A stretch of 64,000 bases of DNA, from NCBI RefSeq assembly GCF_032595355.1, contig NZ_JASMWN010000001.1, positions 1 through 64,000 on the forward strand, given 5' to 3'. The notes under the pieces were generated by a model that had not been told where the DNA came from, did not search any database, and saw nothing but the letters and a program-made list of their open reading frames with translations. Below, in pieces: positions 25,012 to 33,844 of the stretch (its first letter is position 1; each line of letters opens with the position of its first letter). Origin of the DNA: Sedimentitalea todarodis. GTDB lineage: Bacteria > Pseudomonadota > Alphaproteobacteria > Rhodobacterales > Rhodobacteraceae. The translations under genes and the position numbers were made by a program.

Positions 25012-25182
25012 TTGATCATCAAGATCGTCACCTTGTTCCTGATCGGCATGGCAGTGCTCGCAATGTTCGGCAAGCTGCGGCTGCCGGGCATGCGGCGGCT
25101 CGCTTCCGTGAAATGCCCCTCTTGTGGCCGGTACCGGATCGGCAAGGGGGCGTGTCCCTGCGGCCATGGAGGGCGCGGATGA
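25012..25182 (+). CDS. Small membrane protein with a zinc ribbon
   Basis: 56 residues from a TTG at 25012, or 44 from the ATG at 25048. The N-terminal half is one hydrophobic helix (LIIKIVTLFLIGMAVLAMFG), and the C-terminal half has two knuckles, CPSCGRYR and CPCGHG, likely to hold one zinc. The stop overlaps the start of the antiporter gene as ATGA, evidence that it is translated. I recall similar short proteins in Rhodobacteraceae but no known function. It may be an accessory to the flanking peptidase or antiporter. Confidence 0.7.
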   Translation: MIIKIVTLFLIGMAVLAMFGKLRLPGMRRLASVKCPSCGRYRIGKGACPCGHGGRG

Positions 25183-26126
25183 CACCGTGGCTCTTTTCGA
25201 TGTTGGGTCTGGTCATTCTGTTGCTGGCAGGGGATGCGCTGGTACGTGGTGCGGTGAATCTCAGCCTGCGGTTGGGCGTTCCGGCGCTGATCGTCAGCCT
25301 GACGATCGTTGCCTTTGGCACATCGGCGCCCGAGTTGTTGATTGCGATCAGTGCAATCCAGGATAACGCACCGGGTATCGCACTGGGCAATGTCGTGGGA
25401 TCAAACACCGCCAATATCCTGCTGGTATTGGGCATTCCGGCGATGCTGAAGACTTTGCACACCAGCGAATGCGACAGTCGAAAAACCTATATCTTCATGA
25501 TCATGGCCTCGGTGGCCTTTATCGCGCTCGCGTTCTACGGGACCTTTACGATGGGCACCGGATTGATCCTGCTCGCCCTGCTGGGGTTGGTCCTGTTTGA
25601 CATGATGCGCGACGCCCGCGCCCACCGTCGCTGCGGCGTACCGGATCAGTTGGAAGAGATCGAGGAGGCCGATCCCGATATGCCCTATTGGCGGGTCGTC
25701 CTGTATCTGCTTCTGGGTCTGATCGGCCTGCCTCTTGGCGCACATCTGTTGGTCGAAAACGCATCATTGATTGCCCAGGAATACGGAGTCAGCGACACGG
25801 TGATCGGGCTGACGCTCGTGGCGGTGGGAACGTCGCTGCCGGAACTGGCGACGACGGTCATGGCGGCGCTGAGACGTCAGGCGGACGTGGCCCTTGGCAA
25901 CGTCATCGGGTCGAACATGTTCAACTTGCTGGCCATTGTCGGGATCGCCACCTTTTTCGGAGATATCCCGGTTGATCCCGAATTCCTGCGTTTTGATCTT
26001 TGGGTCATGCTGGGGTCATCGTTGCTGTTGGTCCCGTTCGTGTTCTTCCACGTGAACATGACCCGCATCTGGGGCATTGGATTGACGGCCCTATATGCGA
26101 TTTACGTGATCGCGATACTGACCTGA
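25179..26126 (+). CDS. Calcium/sodium antiporter (CaCA family, YrbG-like)
   Basis: 315 residues from the ATG at 25179, overlapping the small zinc-ribbon gene. The two alpha repeats are visible: IVAFGTSAPELLIAISAIQ with LGNVVGSNTANILLVLG (about 38-85) and LVAVGTSLPELATTVMAALR with LGNVIGSNMFNLLAIVG (about 211-258). The central loop (about 140-170) is acidic. It exchanges sodium for calcium or a similar cation across the inner membrane. Confidence 0.93.
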   Translation: MTPWLFSMLGLVILLLAGDALVRGAVNLSLRLGVPALIVSLTIVAFGTSAPELLIAISAIQDNAPGIALGNVVGSNTANILLVLGIPAMLKTLHTSECDSRKTYIFMIMASVAFIALAFYGTFTMGTGLILLALLGLVLFDMMRDARAHRRCGVPDQLEEIEEADPDMPYWRVVLYLLLGLIGLPLGAHLLVENASLIAQEYGVSDTVIGLTLVAVGTSLPELATTVMAALRRQADVALGNVIGSNMFNLLAIVGIATFFGDIPVDPEFLRFDLWVMLGSSLLLVPFVFFHVNMTRIWGIGLTALYAIYVIAILT

Positions 26127-26152
26127 ACAAAGCCACCCGCGAAAGGACCCGC

Positions 26153-26932
26153 ATGTCACGCAGTCTCGTCACCGGCGCAGGAAAGCGACTTGGGCGCACG
26201 ATGGCGCTGTACCTGGCGGGGCGCGGGCAGGATGTCGCGGTGCATTATGCGCATTCCACGGATGCGGCCAACGCCGTCGTTTCAGAGATCAGGGCGATGG
26301 GGCGCAAGGCTGTTGCGCTAAAGGCGGACCTGCTGGATGAAGTTCAGTCTACTGCGCTGTTGCCGGAGGCGGCAGAGGCCTTGGGTGGTCCCGTAACCTG
26401 TCTGGTCAACAATGCCTCGATCTTTGAGCATGATACCATCCACAGCGCCACGCGCGAGAGTTGGGACAGGCATTTGGGCAGCAACTTGAGGGCGCCGTTC
26501 GTCCTGATACAGGCGATGGCGGCACAAGGGCTGGTTCCCGCGACCGATGATGCGGGCGAACCGGTTGCCACGGGGCTGATCGTGAACATGATCGACGAAC
26601 GGGTGCGCAAGCTGACGCCCGAGTTCATGACATATACGCTGGCCAAAATGGGGCTCTGGGCATTGACCCAGACCGCGTCGCGCGCGCTCGCGCCGGCCAT
26701 TCGGGTAAACGCGATCGGTCCGGGCCCGACCTTGCAGGGAAAACGCCAGACCGGAGCGCATTTTGCCGCGCAACGGGCCGCAACGATCCTGGAGCGCGGG
26801 GCAAACCCGCAGGATATCACCGCCGCTCTGGGCTACTTTCTGGATGCACCCGCGGTGACAGGCCAGTTGCTTTGCGTTGACGGCGGACAACATCTTGGCT
26901 GGCGCACGCCGGATGTGCTGGGCGTGGAATAA
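26153..26932 (+). CDS. SDR oxidoreductase resembling pteridine reductase / FolM
   Basis: 259 residues. Cofactor motif TGAGKRLGR (about 7-15) with basic residues after the second strand (HYAHS), pointing to NADPH. LVNNASIFEHD (about 86-96), then an active-site region VNMIDERVRKLTPEFMTYTLAKMG in which Tyr and Lys sit as Y-T-L-A-K rather than the usual YxxxK with serine upstream; INAIGPGPTL-type sequence VNAIGPGPTL follows. The TGxxKRLG start and the NMxD element are characteristic of pteridine reductases and FolM (dihydromonapterin reductase). A role in pterin reduction is likely but not proven. Confidence 0.75.
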   Translation: MSRSLVTGAGKRLGRTMALYLAGRGQDVAVHYAHSTDAANAVVSEIRAMGRKAVALKADLLDEVQSTALLPEAAEALGGPVTCLVNNASIFEHDTIHSATRESWDRHLGSNLRAPFVLIQAMAAQGLVPATDDAGEPVATGLIVNMIDERVRKLTPEFMTYTLAKMGLWALTQTASRALAPAIRVNAIGPGPTLQGKRQTGAHFAAQRAATILERGANPQDITAALGYFLDAPAVTGQLLCVDGGQHLGWRTPDVLGVE

Positions 26933-27225
26933 ATGACATTGTTGACGCAAGTTTTGCACCGGTCATCCTGACGTTACATATCTGTCACAAATTTGTGTTA
27001 GAAATCATCAGCTTGCATTGTGAATTAAAAAGTATCGTTGTATTTCAATAGCTTAAATATATGCCTATTTATTAGTCATTTCAGCGAAATCAGCCGAAAC
27101 TAAGGGAAATTTCCCAACGCACCAAAGATATCATCAGACTTATCCACACAAACAGTGGATTTGTTAGGGGTTGATCCGTCCCGGCCAAGATTGCAGCCAG
27201 GTCCAGAGAATCATAGGTATGTCCA
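26933..27225. promoter_or_regulatory. AT-rich intergenic region with a perfect DnaA box before uvrC
   Basis: About 290 bp, much richer in A and T than its surroundings, especially 26980-27075. It holds the palindrome CACAAATTTGTG (26986-26997) and one consensus DnaA box TTATCCACA (27140-27148). The core of that box also forms an inverted repeat, ATCCAC with GTGGAT seven bases later. I see only one perfect box, so this is more likely a uvrC promoter with DnaA input than an origin. Confidence 0.5.
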
Positions 27226-29106
27226 ATGACTGACGAGATTGAACATACCGCGGATCCGGCACCAATCGGGCATGCCCGCATTCAGGGATATCTGAAAACG
27301 CTTGATACATCGCCCGGTGTCTACCGGATGCTGGATGGCGAAAGCCGGGTCCTCTACGTGGGCAAGGCACGCAATCTGAAGGCGAGGGTTTCAAACTATG
27401 CCCGACCGAGCGCGGGGCATAGTGGCCGGATCGACCGGATGATCCGCGAAACCGCCAGCATGATGTTTCTGACCACGCGTACGGAAACAGAGGCCTTGCT
27501 TCTTGAACAGAACCTGATCAAGCAGTTGAAGCCCAAATATAACGTGTTGCTGCGTGACGACAAAAGCTTTCCAAACATTCTCGTAGCGCGGGATCATGCC
27601 TTTCCGCAGATCAAGAAACACCGAGGCGCCAAGAAGGAAAAGGGCACTTATTTCGGGCCGTTTGCGAGTGCGGGCGCGGTCAACCGAACGCTGAACCAAC
27701 TGCAAAAGGTATTCCTGTTGCGCAATTGTTCGGACGCGATGTTCGAAGGCCGCACGCGGCCCTGTCTGCTTTACCAGATCAAGCGCTGTTCTGCGCCATG
27801 CGTCGGGTTGATCTCTGAAACGGACTATGCCGGAAGTGTGCGCGACGCCGAGCTTTTCCTGTCAGGCCGATCCACGCGGGTACAGGAGGAACTGGCCGAA
27901 CAGATGGCTGCCGCCTCGGACGCGATGGAGTTTGAGCGCGCCGCTGCCCTGCGGGATCGCATCCGGGCGCTCACACAGGTGCAGTCCACGCAGGGCATCA
28001 ACCCGCGCGGGGTTAACGAGGCGGACGTCATTGCCCTGCACATGGATAGCGGCCAGGCCTGTGTTCAGGTGTTCTTTATTCGGGCCAACCAGAATTGGGG
28101 CAACCGGGACTTCTATCCGCGTGTCGGACCGGATGTATCGGCCGCAGAAGTCATGGAGGCGTTTGTTGGCCAGTTCTATGACAACAAGGAACCACCGCGC
28201 CAACTGATCCTGTCGGATTCGATTGAAAACGCAGATCTCATGGTCGAGGCCCTGACCGGCAAAGCGGGTCGAAAGGTCGAAATTCTGGTGCCGCAACGCG
28301 GGGAAAAGGCCGAGCTGATCTCGGGCGCGCTGCGCAATGCACGGGAATCACTCGCACGGCGGATGTCCGAGAGTGCAACGCAGGCCAAATTGCTGCGCGG
28401 ATTGGCCGAGGCGTTTGATCTGGATGTCCCGCCCGAGCGGATCGAAGTTTATGACAACAGCCATATACAAGGAACCAACGCCGTCGGGGCGATGATCGTG
28501 GCCGGACCCGAAGGACTCATGAAGAACAGCTATCGCAAGTTCAACATCAAGGGCGATGATCTGACGCCCGGCGATGACTTTGGCATGATGAAAGAGGTTC
28601 TGAACCGCAGGTTTGCGCGGCTGTTGAAAGAGGACCCTGACCGAGAAAAGGGACACTGGCCCGATCTGTTGCTGATTGACGGCGGCGCGGGACAGGTCAG
28701 CGCGGTTGCAGAGATCATGCGCACCCACGGGGTCCAGGACATACCCATGGTGGGCGTTGCCAAGGGCGTCGACCGCGACCACGGCAAGGAAGAGTTCCAC
28801 CGCATCGGCGCGCGCCCCTTCGCGCTGCGGCGCAATGATCCCGTGCTGTATTTCGTACAACGTTTGCGGGACGAGGCGCACCGCTTTGCCATTGGCACTC
28901 ATAGGGCCAAGCGGGCCAAGGCCGTGGGAGCGACACCGCTGGATGAGGTGCCTGGCGTCGGGGCGACGCGCAAACGTGCGTTGCTGGCGCATTTCGGCAG
29001 CGCCAAGGCAGTGAGTCGTGCCAATCTCGCAGATCTCAAGGCCGTTGATGGCATTTCCGGCACACTTGCCGAGACCATCTACGATTTCTTTCATGACAAG
29101 GGATGA
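27226..29106 (+). CDS. uvrC: Excinuclease ABC subunit UvrC
   Basis: 626 residues. GIY-YIG nuclease domain at the N-terminus (GVYRMLDG...VLYVGKARNLKARV, about 27-55) for the 3' incision. UVR motif near 205-235 (ELAEQMAAASDAMEFERAAA). The RNase H-like nuclease domain makes the 5' incision (EVYDNSHIQGTNAVGAMIV near 407-425, DLLLIDGGAGQVSAV near 482). The helix-hairpin-helix pair is at the end (LDEVPGVGATRKRALLAHFG, LKAVDGISGTLAETIYDFF). It cuts DNA on both sides of UvrB-bound lesions in nucleotide excision repair. Confidence 0.97.
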   Translation: MTDEIEHTADPAPIGHARIQGYLKTLDTSPGVYRMLDGESRVLYVGKARNLKARVSNYARPSAGHSGRIDRMIRETASMMFLTTRTETEALLLEQNLIKQLKPKYNVLLRDDKSFPNILVARDHAFPQIKKHRGAKKEKGTYFGPFASAGAVNRTLNQLQKVFLLRNCSDAMFEGRTRPCLLYQIKRCSAPCVGLISETDYAGSVRDAELFLSGRSTRVQEELAEQMAAASDAMEFERAAALRDRIRALTQVQSTQGINPRGVNEADVIALHMDSGQACVQVFFIRANQNWGNRDFYPRVGPDVSAAEVMEAFVGQFYDNKEPPRQLILSDSIENADLMVEALTGKAGRKVEILVPQRGEKAELISGALRNARESLARRMSESATQAKLLRGLAEAFDLDVPPERIEVYDNSHIQGTNAVGAMIVAGPEGLMKNSYRKFNIKGDDLTPGDDFGMMKEVLNRRFARLLKEDPDREKGHWPDLLLIDGGAGQVSAVAEIMRTHGVQDIPMVGVAKGVDRDHGKEEFHRIGARPFALRRNDPVLYFVQRLRDEAHRFAIGTHRAKRAKAVGATPLDEVPGVGATRKRALLAHFGSAKAVSRANLADLKAVDGISGTLAETIYDFFHDKG

Positions 29107-29205
29107 GTCGCCGTCGTCGCAGGGCATCGGCATTTTCGACCTGTGATCGCCGGATCGGTTGAACATGCGCTTTTATGTTCCAAACCCGCGATGTAGGGTT
29201 CCGGC

Positions 29206-29871
29206 ATGATGTGGAACCTGCCAAATATCCTGACGGTCCTTCGGCTGCTTGCGGCGCCGGGACTGGCGGTCATGTTCCTGTATTTTCAGAGACCCTACGC
29301 AGACTGGTTCGCGCTGATGCTGTTTGTCAGCGCGTCCCTGACGGACTGGGTCGACGGGTATCTGGCGCGGGCGTGGAAGCAGGAAACCAAAGTAGGTGCG
29401 ATGCTGGACCCGATTGCCGACAAGGCGATGGTCATCATCGCGCTGATGGTGATCGTCGGCTATTCGTCGATGTCACCCTGGTTGGTTCTGCCGGCCACCG
29501 TGATCCTGTTCCGCGAGGTCTTTGTGTCGGGACTGCGCGAATATCTCGGAGATACCGCAGGCACGCTCAAGGTGACGAACCTTGCGAAGTGGAAGACCAC
29601 CTTGCAGATGATCGCCATCGCGGTGCTGTTTCTGCAGGGCATTTTCGAGCACTATTTGGATTTGTCATCCCAGGGTCTGGATGCGCAGATGGTTGGCGAA
29701 ATTCTTGCCGGTGACGTGGCGGACCCGCGTGGCTTGGGCTGGAAAACCGCCGCGATGGAATGGACGGGACGCGCCGGGCTCTGGCTGTTGTGGCTGGCAG
29801 CGGCGCTGACGCTGTTGACGGGGCTTGACTATCTGCGCAAGGCATTGCCGTTCCTCAAGGAGGTGCGCTGA
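29206..29871 (+). CDS. pgsA: CDP-diacylglycerol--glycerol-3-phosphate 3-phosphatidyltransferase
   Basis: 221 residues, membrane protein. The CDP-alcohol phosphatidyltransferase motif D-x2-D-G-x2-A-R-x8-G-x3-D-x3-D is present as DWVDGYLARAWKQETKVGAM followed by LDPIADK (about 46-72). MWNLPNILTVLRLLAAPGL at the N-terminus is typical of PgsA. It makes phosphatidylglycerol phosphate in the inner membrane. Its stop overlaps the moaD start (TGATG); uvrC lies upstream, the common uvrC-pgsA-moaD-moaE order. Confidence 0.95.
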   Translation: MMWNLPNILTVLRLLAAPGLAVMFLYFQRPYADWFALMLFVSASLTDWVDGYLARAWKQETKVGAMLDPIADKAMVIIALMVIVGYSSMSPWLVLPATVILFREVFVSGLREYLGDTAGTLKVTNLAKWKTTLQMIAIAVLFLQGIFEHYLDLSSQGLDAQMVGEILAGDVADPRGLGWKTAAMEWTGRAGLWLLWLAAALTLLTGLDYLRKALPFLKEVR

Positions 29872-30116
29872 TGGATGTCTTGTATTTTGCATGGGTGCGC
29901 GAGCGGATTGGCTTGCCTCGCGAGAGGGTCGAAACCAACGCGGCCACGGTGGCGGAGTTGGTGGCGGAGTTGAGCAGCCGCGAAGAACGCTACGAAGCGG
30001 CGTTCGCGGATTTGAGCGCCCTGCGCGTTGCCATTGATCAGGAACTCGCTGACTTTGACGCACCGATCGGGGATGCGCGCGAGGTGGCGTTCTTTCCGCC
30101 AATGACCGGAGGCTAG
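29871..30116 (+). CDS. moaD: Molybdopterin synthase sulfur carrier subunit MoaD
   Basis: 81 residues of the ubiquitin-like fold, starting MDVLYFAWVRERIGLPRE and ending in the obligatory Gly-Gly (FFPPMTGG), the residue that carries the thiocarboxylate. With MoaE it converts precursor Z to molybdopterin. It lies between pgsA and moaE with a 3-bp gap to moaE. Confidence 0.94.
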   Translation: MDVLYFAWVRERIGLPRERVETNAATVAELVAELSSREERYEAAFADLSALRVAIDQELADFDAPIGDAREVAFFPPMTGG

Positions 30117-30119
30117 GCG

Positions 30120-30557
30120 ATGCGGGTTGTCGTGCAGGAAACCCCCTTTGATCTCGCCTCGGAACTGTGCGGTTTCGGCGGAGAGAGCATGGGCGCGATC
30201 GTGACCTTTACCGGTGTCGTGCGCGACAATGCGCAGGGCAATCTGATTGCGATGGATATCGAACACTACCCCGGCATGACCCAATCAGCGCTGACCCGGA
30301 TCGCGACCGATGCGGCAGATCGCTGGTCGTTGGGCGATGTATTGGTGATCCATCGGCACGGACGTCTGACACCCGGAGATCAGATCATGATGGTCGCGAC
30401 GGCGTCGCGGCACCGCAAGGATGCGTTTGAGGCGGCAGAATTTCTGATGGACTATCTCAAATCCCGTGCACCGTTCTGGAAAAAGGAAATCACCCGGGGC
30501 GGTGCGGATTGGGTTGCGGCGCGTGACGAGGACGAGGCAGCATTGGACCGCTGGTAG
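30120..30557 (+). CDS. moaE: Molybdopterin synthase catalytic subunit MoaE
   Basis: 145 residues. GAIVTFTGVVRDN (about 25-37), IEHYPGMTQSALTRIA (about 46-61), the active-site stretch ATASRHRKDAFEAAEFLMDY (about 94-113), and the catalytic lysine in RAPFWKKE (about 117-124). It forms a heterotetramer with MoaD and inserts the dithiolene sulfurs. Confidence 0.95.
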   Translation: MRVVVQETPFDLASELCGFGGESMGAIVTFTGVVRDNAQGNLIAMDIEHYPGMTQSALTRIATDAADRWSLGDVLVIHRHGRLTPGDQIMMVATASRHRKDAFEAAEFLMDYLKSRAPFWKKEITRGGADWVAARDEDEAALDRW

Positions 30558-30564
30558 GTCGCAG

Positions 30565-30876
30565 TCAGCCCAATTGGCCGCGCAGTTCCTCGGCCTCGCG
30601 GCGGGCATCGCGCAGACCATCCATCGCGGCGTTCAATTCTGCCTCAGTTTGCGACAGTTGGTTGGTCAACTCGGATTCGCGCTGCTGCAGATAGGTGATC
30701 GCCTGATCGCGGGTTTCCTCGGCCTCGTGCAACTCCTGGCTCATCCGGTCGAGATCTGCGACGTCGCTCTGTTTCACACGGGTAAAGCGATGGACAAGCC
30801 AATTTGCAAACCAGCCTGCCGCAAAGGCGACAAACAATATGATGGCCGTCGCAATGATGAACTCAGTTCTGTTCAT
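30565..30876 (-). CDS. Small membrane-anchored coiled-coil protein
   Basis: 103 residues from the ATG at 30876. One N-terminal helix (FIIATAIILFVAFAAGWFANWLV, about 5-27, shown only as a span) is followed by a heptad-rich charged coiled coil (about 38-103: SQELHEAEETRDQAITYLQQ and beyond). The start overlaps the end of the OmpA-family gene by 14 bp, so it is coupled to it. No family name known to me; probably an envelope partner of the OmpA-like protein. Confidence 0.75.
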   Translation of the reverse strand: MNRTEFIIATAIILFVAFAAGWFANWLVHRFTRVKQSDVADLDRMSQELHEAEETRDQAITYLQQRESELTNQLSQTEAELNAAMDGLRDARREAEELRGQLG

Positions 30877-32809
30877 TTTCTGATCCTTGTTCGTCGTCGC
30901 TGGAGGCCTCGGTGTCATCTGCACTGTCATCCGCGCTCTCGTTTTGCGCTGCAGTTTGTTCGGCCACTGCTTCGAGGGTGGTTTGCTTTTCCTTGATGGG
31001 CTCGGGCCGGATCAGACGGAAATCGATGCGTCGATTGGCTTCGCGACCGGACTCGGAATCATTGCTGGCGATGGGCTGGGTTTCGCCATAGCCGACGGCA
31101 ACATAGGTCGAGGTCAGAACCCTGCGCGCCCGCAATTCGTTCAGTACCGATTGCGCCCGCGCCTGGCTGAGTTGCTGGTTCATGCTTTCGCGGCCCTGAC
31201 TGTCAGTGTGCCCCTGGATTTCCAGCCGGATTTCACCGCAGGCTTTCAGCACATCGGCAATATCGTTCATCGTATCCAGCGATTCGGCGGCGATGGTCGC
31301 AGATCCCGGTTCGAACTGGATCTTGTTGACCGACTGTATCTCGACCAGTTCCGCTTCGCAGACATCAGGGTCGGGGGGCACATCGACCGGTGGCGGTGGC
31401 GGACGATAGGTGACGTCGATGTCGTAGGTTTCGGCTTCGCCCAGCTTGTCCGACAACAGGCCGGAAATCGTAGCGTTGGCGTCTTCGCGGGTGCTGACGC
31501 CGCGCAGTTCGACGTTGTCCGGCGTGACGATCACCGCACCGTTGCTGAGAAGGGCCAGCGCCTCTAGCCCGGAAAGCACCCGGATGGGCCAGTCTTGGGG
31601 CAGGTCGCTGACAAGCCGCGCGGCGGTATACACACTGTCTGATCCGAACCGTGCCCTGGCATAGCTGTCGACCGCCTGTCGCAGCGTCTCGTCGCTCAAC
31701 CGCCCGCGCAGCTGAACCAGCCCTTCCGGGCTGAGCGTGGCCACGAATTCCGGCGGACCGGACGGTTTGCTTCCGGGAGGATCAGGCAAGACGGCATGCA
31801 GGGCAAAGACATCGGGCAGTTCGGTTTCAAGTTCGCCCACGATACGATCAAACGCCGCCGGATTGGTGCCCTGTGCGGCCACCAGCGTGATATCCGCATC
31901 TGCAATGGTCACGGCCCCGCTGCCCAGCTCTGCCAGGGCCCCGATGGCCAGTTCGCCCGCACGCGCCCACTGCGGCGAGGGAACACCCATCCCGATCGTG
32001 CAACGATCATTGCCGGACAGGCCGGCGCGAAAGGCAGCGTTCAGGATGCGGTCACGCGATTTCTCGTTCTCCGCGGAACAGGCGTCAAAGCGCGCGCCCT
32101 CCTCGTCGATCAGAAAACGCAGGGTAAATGGCGTGATGACGGGCCGGGGCGCGGCGATATCCATCGATATCCGCAGTCCTGGAGGAGCCGCGCGGGTAAG
32201 TTCCTTCTCCAGTGCATCGCGTGCCTCGGCGCTATCGGAAATCGCGGTGATCCGAACAAGGCCTGCTTCGACCGACAGTTTCGAGCGGGGCAGGCGCGAC
32301 AGGGCAGTCGCCGCAAATCCAAGCGCGTCATTCCAGCCGCGCGGAACGGGATAGCTGGCTGTTTCCAGAAGATCCGTCACAGGCGTGTCGTCGGCGATGG
32401 CATTCAGACGTTTGATCAGGGCCTCACGGTCGGTCTGTGCCGGAATCAGGCCGATGATGGAGATACCGCTGTCGTTGCGCAGGATTTCGGCCGAAAATTG
32501 CGGCGCGGCCAAGGCGGCCGTGGGACGCACGTCCATCTGGTTGATGACTCGCGCGGAGTCGACCACCGTGCCGACCCGGCTGATGGCATCAAATCGCTTG
32601 GCCTCGGTCGGGGAGGTGCCGGTCAGGATAACCTGCAACCCGTCGGCCTCGACCTCTGCCCAATCATAACTGGCCTGATCGAGTGCGCGGCGCACCCCGA
32701 TTTCAGAACTGTCCTCGATCGCGGTAACCGCAAAGCTGGCAGCGACCAGGCATAAGGCGGCCCCGATGACAAAAGAAAGCACGGCAACAAGAAGCGGAGA
32801 CTGGCGCAT
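30863..32809 (-). CDS. OmpA family protein with N-terminal membrane anchor
   Basis: 648 residues from the ATG at 32809 (MRQSPLLVAVLSF); an ATG at 32845 is the alternative. A signal anchor at about 3-28 is followed by a long periplasmic region with repeated BON-like segments (for example VEADGLQVILTGTSPTEAKR and VEAGLVRITAISDSAEARDA). The C-terminal OmpA peptidoglycan-binding domain is at about 505-610 (FEPGSATIAAESLDTMNDIA, LEIQGHTDSQGRESMNQQLS, RVLTSTYVAVGYGETQPIAS and NRRIDFRL). The extreme C-terminus is acidic. It probably tethers the membrane to the wall. It lies 60 bp after ubiA on the same strand. Confidence 0.88.
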   Translation of the reverse strand: MRQSPLLVAVLSFVIGAALCLVAASFAVTAIEDSSEIGVRRALDQASYDWAEVEADGLQVILTGTSPTEAKRFDAISRVGTVVDSARVINQMDVRPTAALAAPQFSAEILRNDSGISIIGLIPAQTDREALIKRLNAIADDTPVTDLLETASYPVPRGWNDALGFAATALSRLPRSKLSVEAGLVRITAISDSAEARDALEKELTRAAPPGLRISMDIAAPRPVITPFTLRFLIDEEGARFDACSAENEKSRDRILNAAFRAGLSGNDRCTIGMGVPSPQWARAGELAIGALAELGSGAVTIADADITLVAAQGTNPAAFDRIVGELETELPDVFALHAVLPDPPGSKPSGPPEFVATLSPEGLVQLRGRLSDETLRQAVDSYARARFGSDSVYTAARLVSDLPQDWPIRVLSGLEALALLSNGAVIVTPDNVELRGVSTREDANATISGLLSDKLGEAETYDIDVTYRPPPPPVDVPPDPDVCEAELVEIQSVNKIQFEPGSATIAAESLDTMNDIADVLKACGEIRLEIQGHTDSQGRESMNQQLSQARAQSVLNELRARRVLTSTYVAVGYGETQPIASNDSESGREANRRIDFRLIRPEPIKEKQTTLEAVAEQTAAQNESADDSADDTEASSDDEQGSENEQN

Positions 32810-32869
32810 GGGCAGTGTTGATTTCCCTAGATACCCGGTTGTCATAGCTGGCTGCGCGCCGGGGTTCAA

Positions 32870-33832
32870 TCAAGCCAGCAGCGCAGCGCAAAAGAAGATG
32901 AGCGGAATAAGGCCGGTGTCGCGGTTGAGCCGAAACAAGTGCAACATCCGTTTGTCATCGCTCGGATCAAAACCGCGCAACTGCCAGGCCATGTGCCATC
33001 CCATCGCCCAGGGACCGGTCAACGCCAGAATCAGTGCGATCAGGGACGCGTCGGGAACCGCAGCATCGACCACGCTCGCCGCCATCAACGCGACCGTGGC
33101 GACAAGGAAATACTTCAGCCAATGCGACGTTCTGTCCCCGAACAGACGTGCGGTCGATTTGACCCCGATCAGCGCATCGTCCTCGGTATCCTGATGCGCA
33201 TAGATCGTGTCATAAAACAGGGTCCAGCAGATGCCCGCCAGATAAAGCAGCGCCGCGGGCAGTTCGACCCTGCCCGTGTGGGCGGTCCAGGCAAGCAACG
33301 CGCCCCAGTTGAATGCCAGCCCCAGAAACACCTGTGGCCACCACGTAAAGCGCTTGGCAAACGGATAGATCGTGACCAGCAGCAGCGACAGGACGCCCAG
33401 CGAGATCGCCATACGGTTAAAGGTCAACAGGATACAGAAGGCGAGCAGGGATTGTGCGCCCATCCAGATGACCGCACCGCGCACACTGACCTGTCCCGAC
33501 GGGATCGGGCGCGACCGGGTGCGGGCGACCTGTGCATCAAAGTCGCGGTCGGTGATGTCGTTCCAGGTGCAGCCTGCGCCGCGCATCAGCCACGCCCCGA
33601 GGCCACATCCAAGCGCGATCCAGGCATCTTCCCAACGCGGCGACTGATCTGACAGCATCCCCAGGGCCAACCCCCACCAGCAGGGGATCAGTAACAGCCA
33701 CGTGCCGATCGGCCGATCCGCACGGCTGAGCCGCAAATAGGGCCGTGTCGCCTCGGGCGCATACCGATCCACCCAGTTGTCGGCTGGCGCATCGGCGACC
33801 TGACCATCTGGCATTGGCGCTTTGCCTTGCAT
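32870..33832 (-). CDS. ubiA: 4-hydroxybenzoate octaprenyltransferase UbiA
   Basis: 320 residues from the ATG at 33832 (MQGKAPMPDG), with a second ATG at 33814. Eight or nine membrane helices. Both aspartate-rich motifs are present: WNDITDRDFDAQVARTRSRP (about 89-108) and YDTIYAHQDTEDDALIGVKS (about 208-227). RPYLRLSRADRPIGTWLLLI near 29-48 is typical of alphaproteobacterial UbiA. It prenylates 4-hydroxybenzoate in ubiquinone synthesis. Only 12 bp separate its start from the divergent rsmE start. Confidence 0.94.
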   Translation of the reverse strand: MQGKAPMPDGQVADAPADNWVDRYAPEATRPYLRLSRADRPIGTWLLLIPCWWGLALGMLSDQSPRWEDAWIALGCGLGAWLMRGAGCTWNDITDRDFDAQVARTRSRPIPSGQVSVRGAVIWMGAQSLLAFCILLTFNRMAISLGVLSLLLVTIYPFAKRFTWWPQVFLGLAFNWGALLAWTAHTGRVELPAALLYLAGICWTLFYDTIYAHQDTEDDALIGVKSTARLFGDRTSHWLKYFLVATVALMAASVVDAAVPDASLIALILALTGPWAMGWHMAWQLRGFDPSDDKRMLHLFRLNRDTGLIPLIFFCAALLA

Positions 33833-33844
33833 ATGTAGTCTTTC

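Noticed and set aside
26933..27225. Chromosome origin of replication
   Set aside because: AT-rich with one perfect DnaA box, but no cluster of boxes and no dnaA, parAB, gidAB or hemE neighbours in the window.
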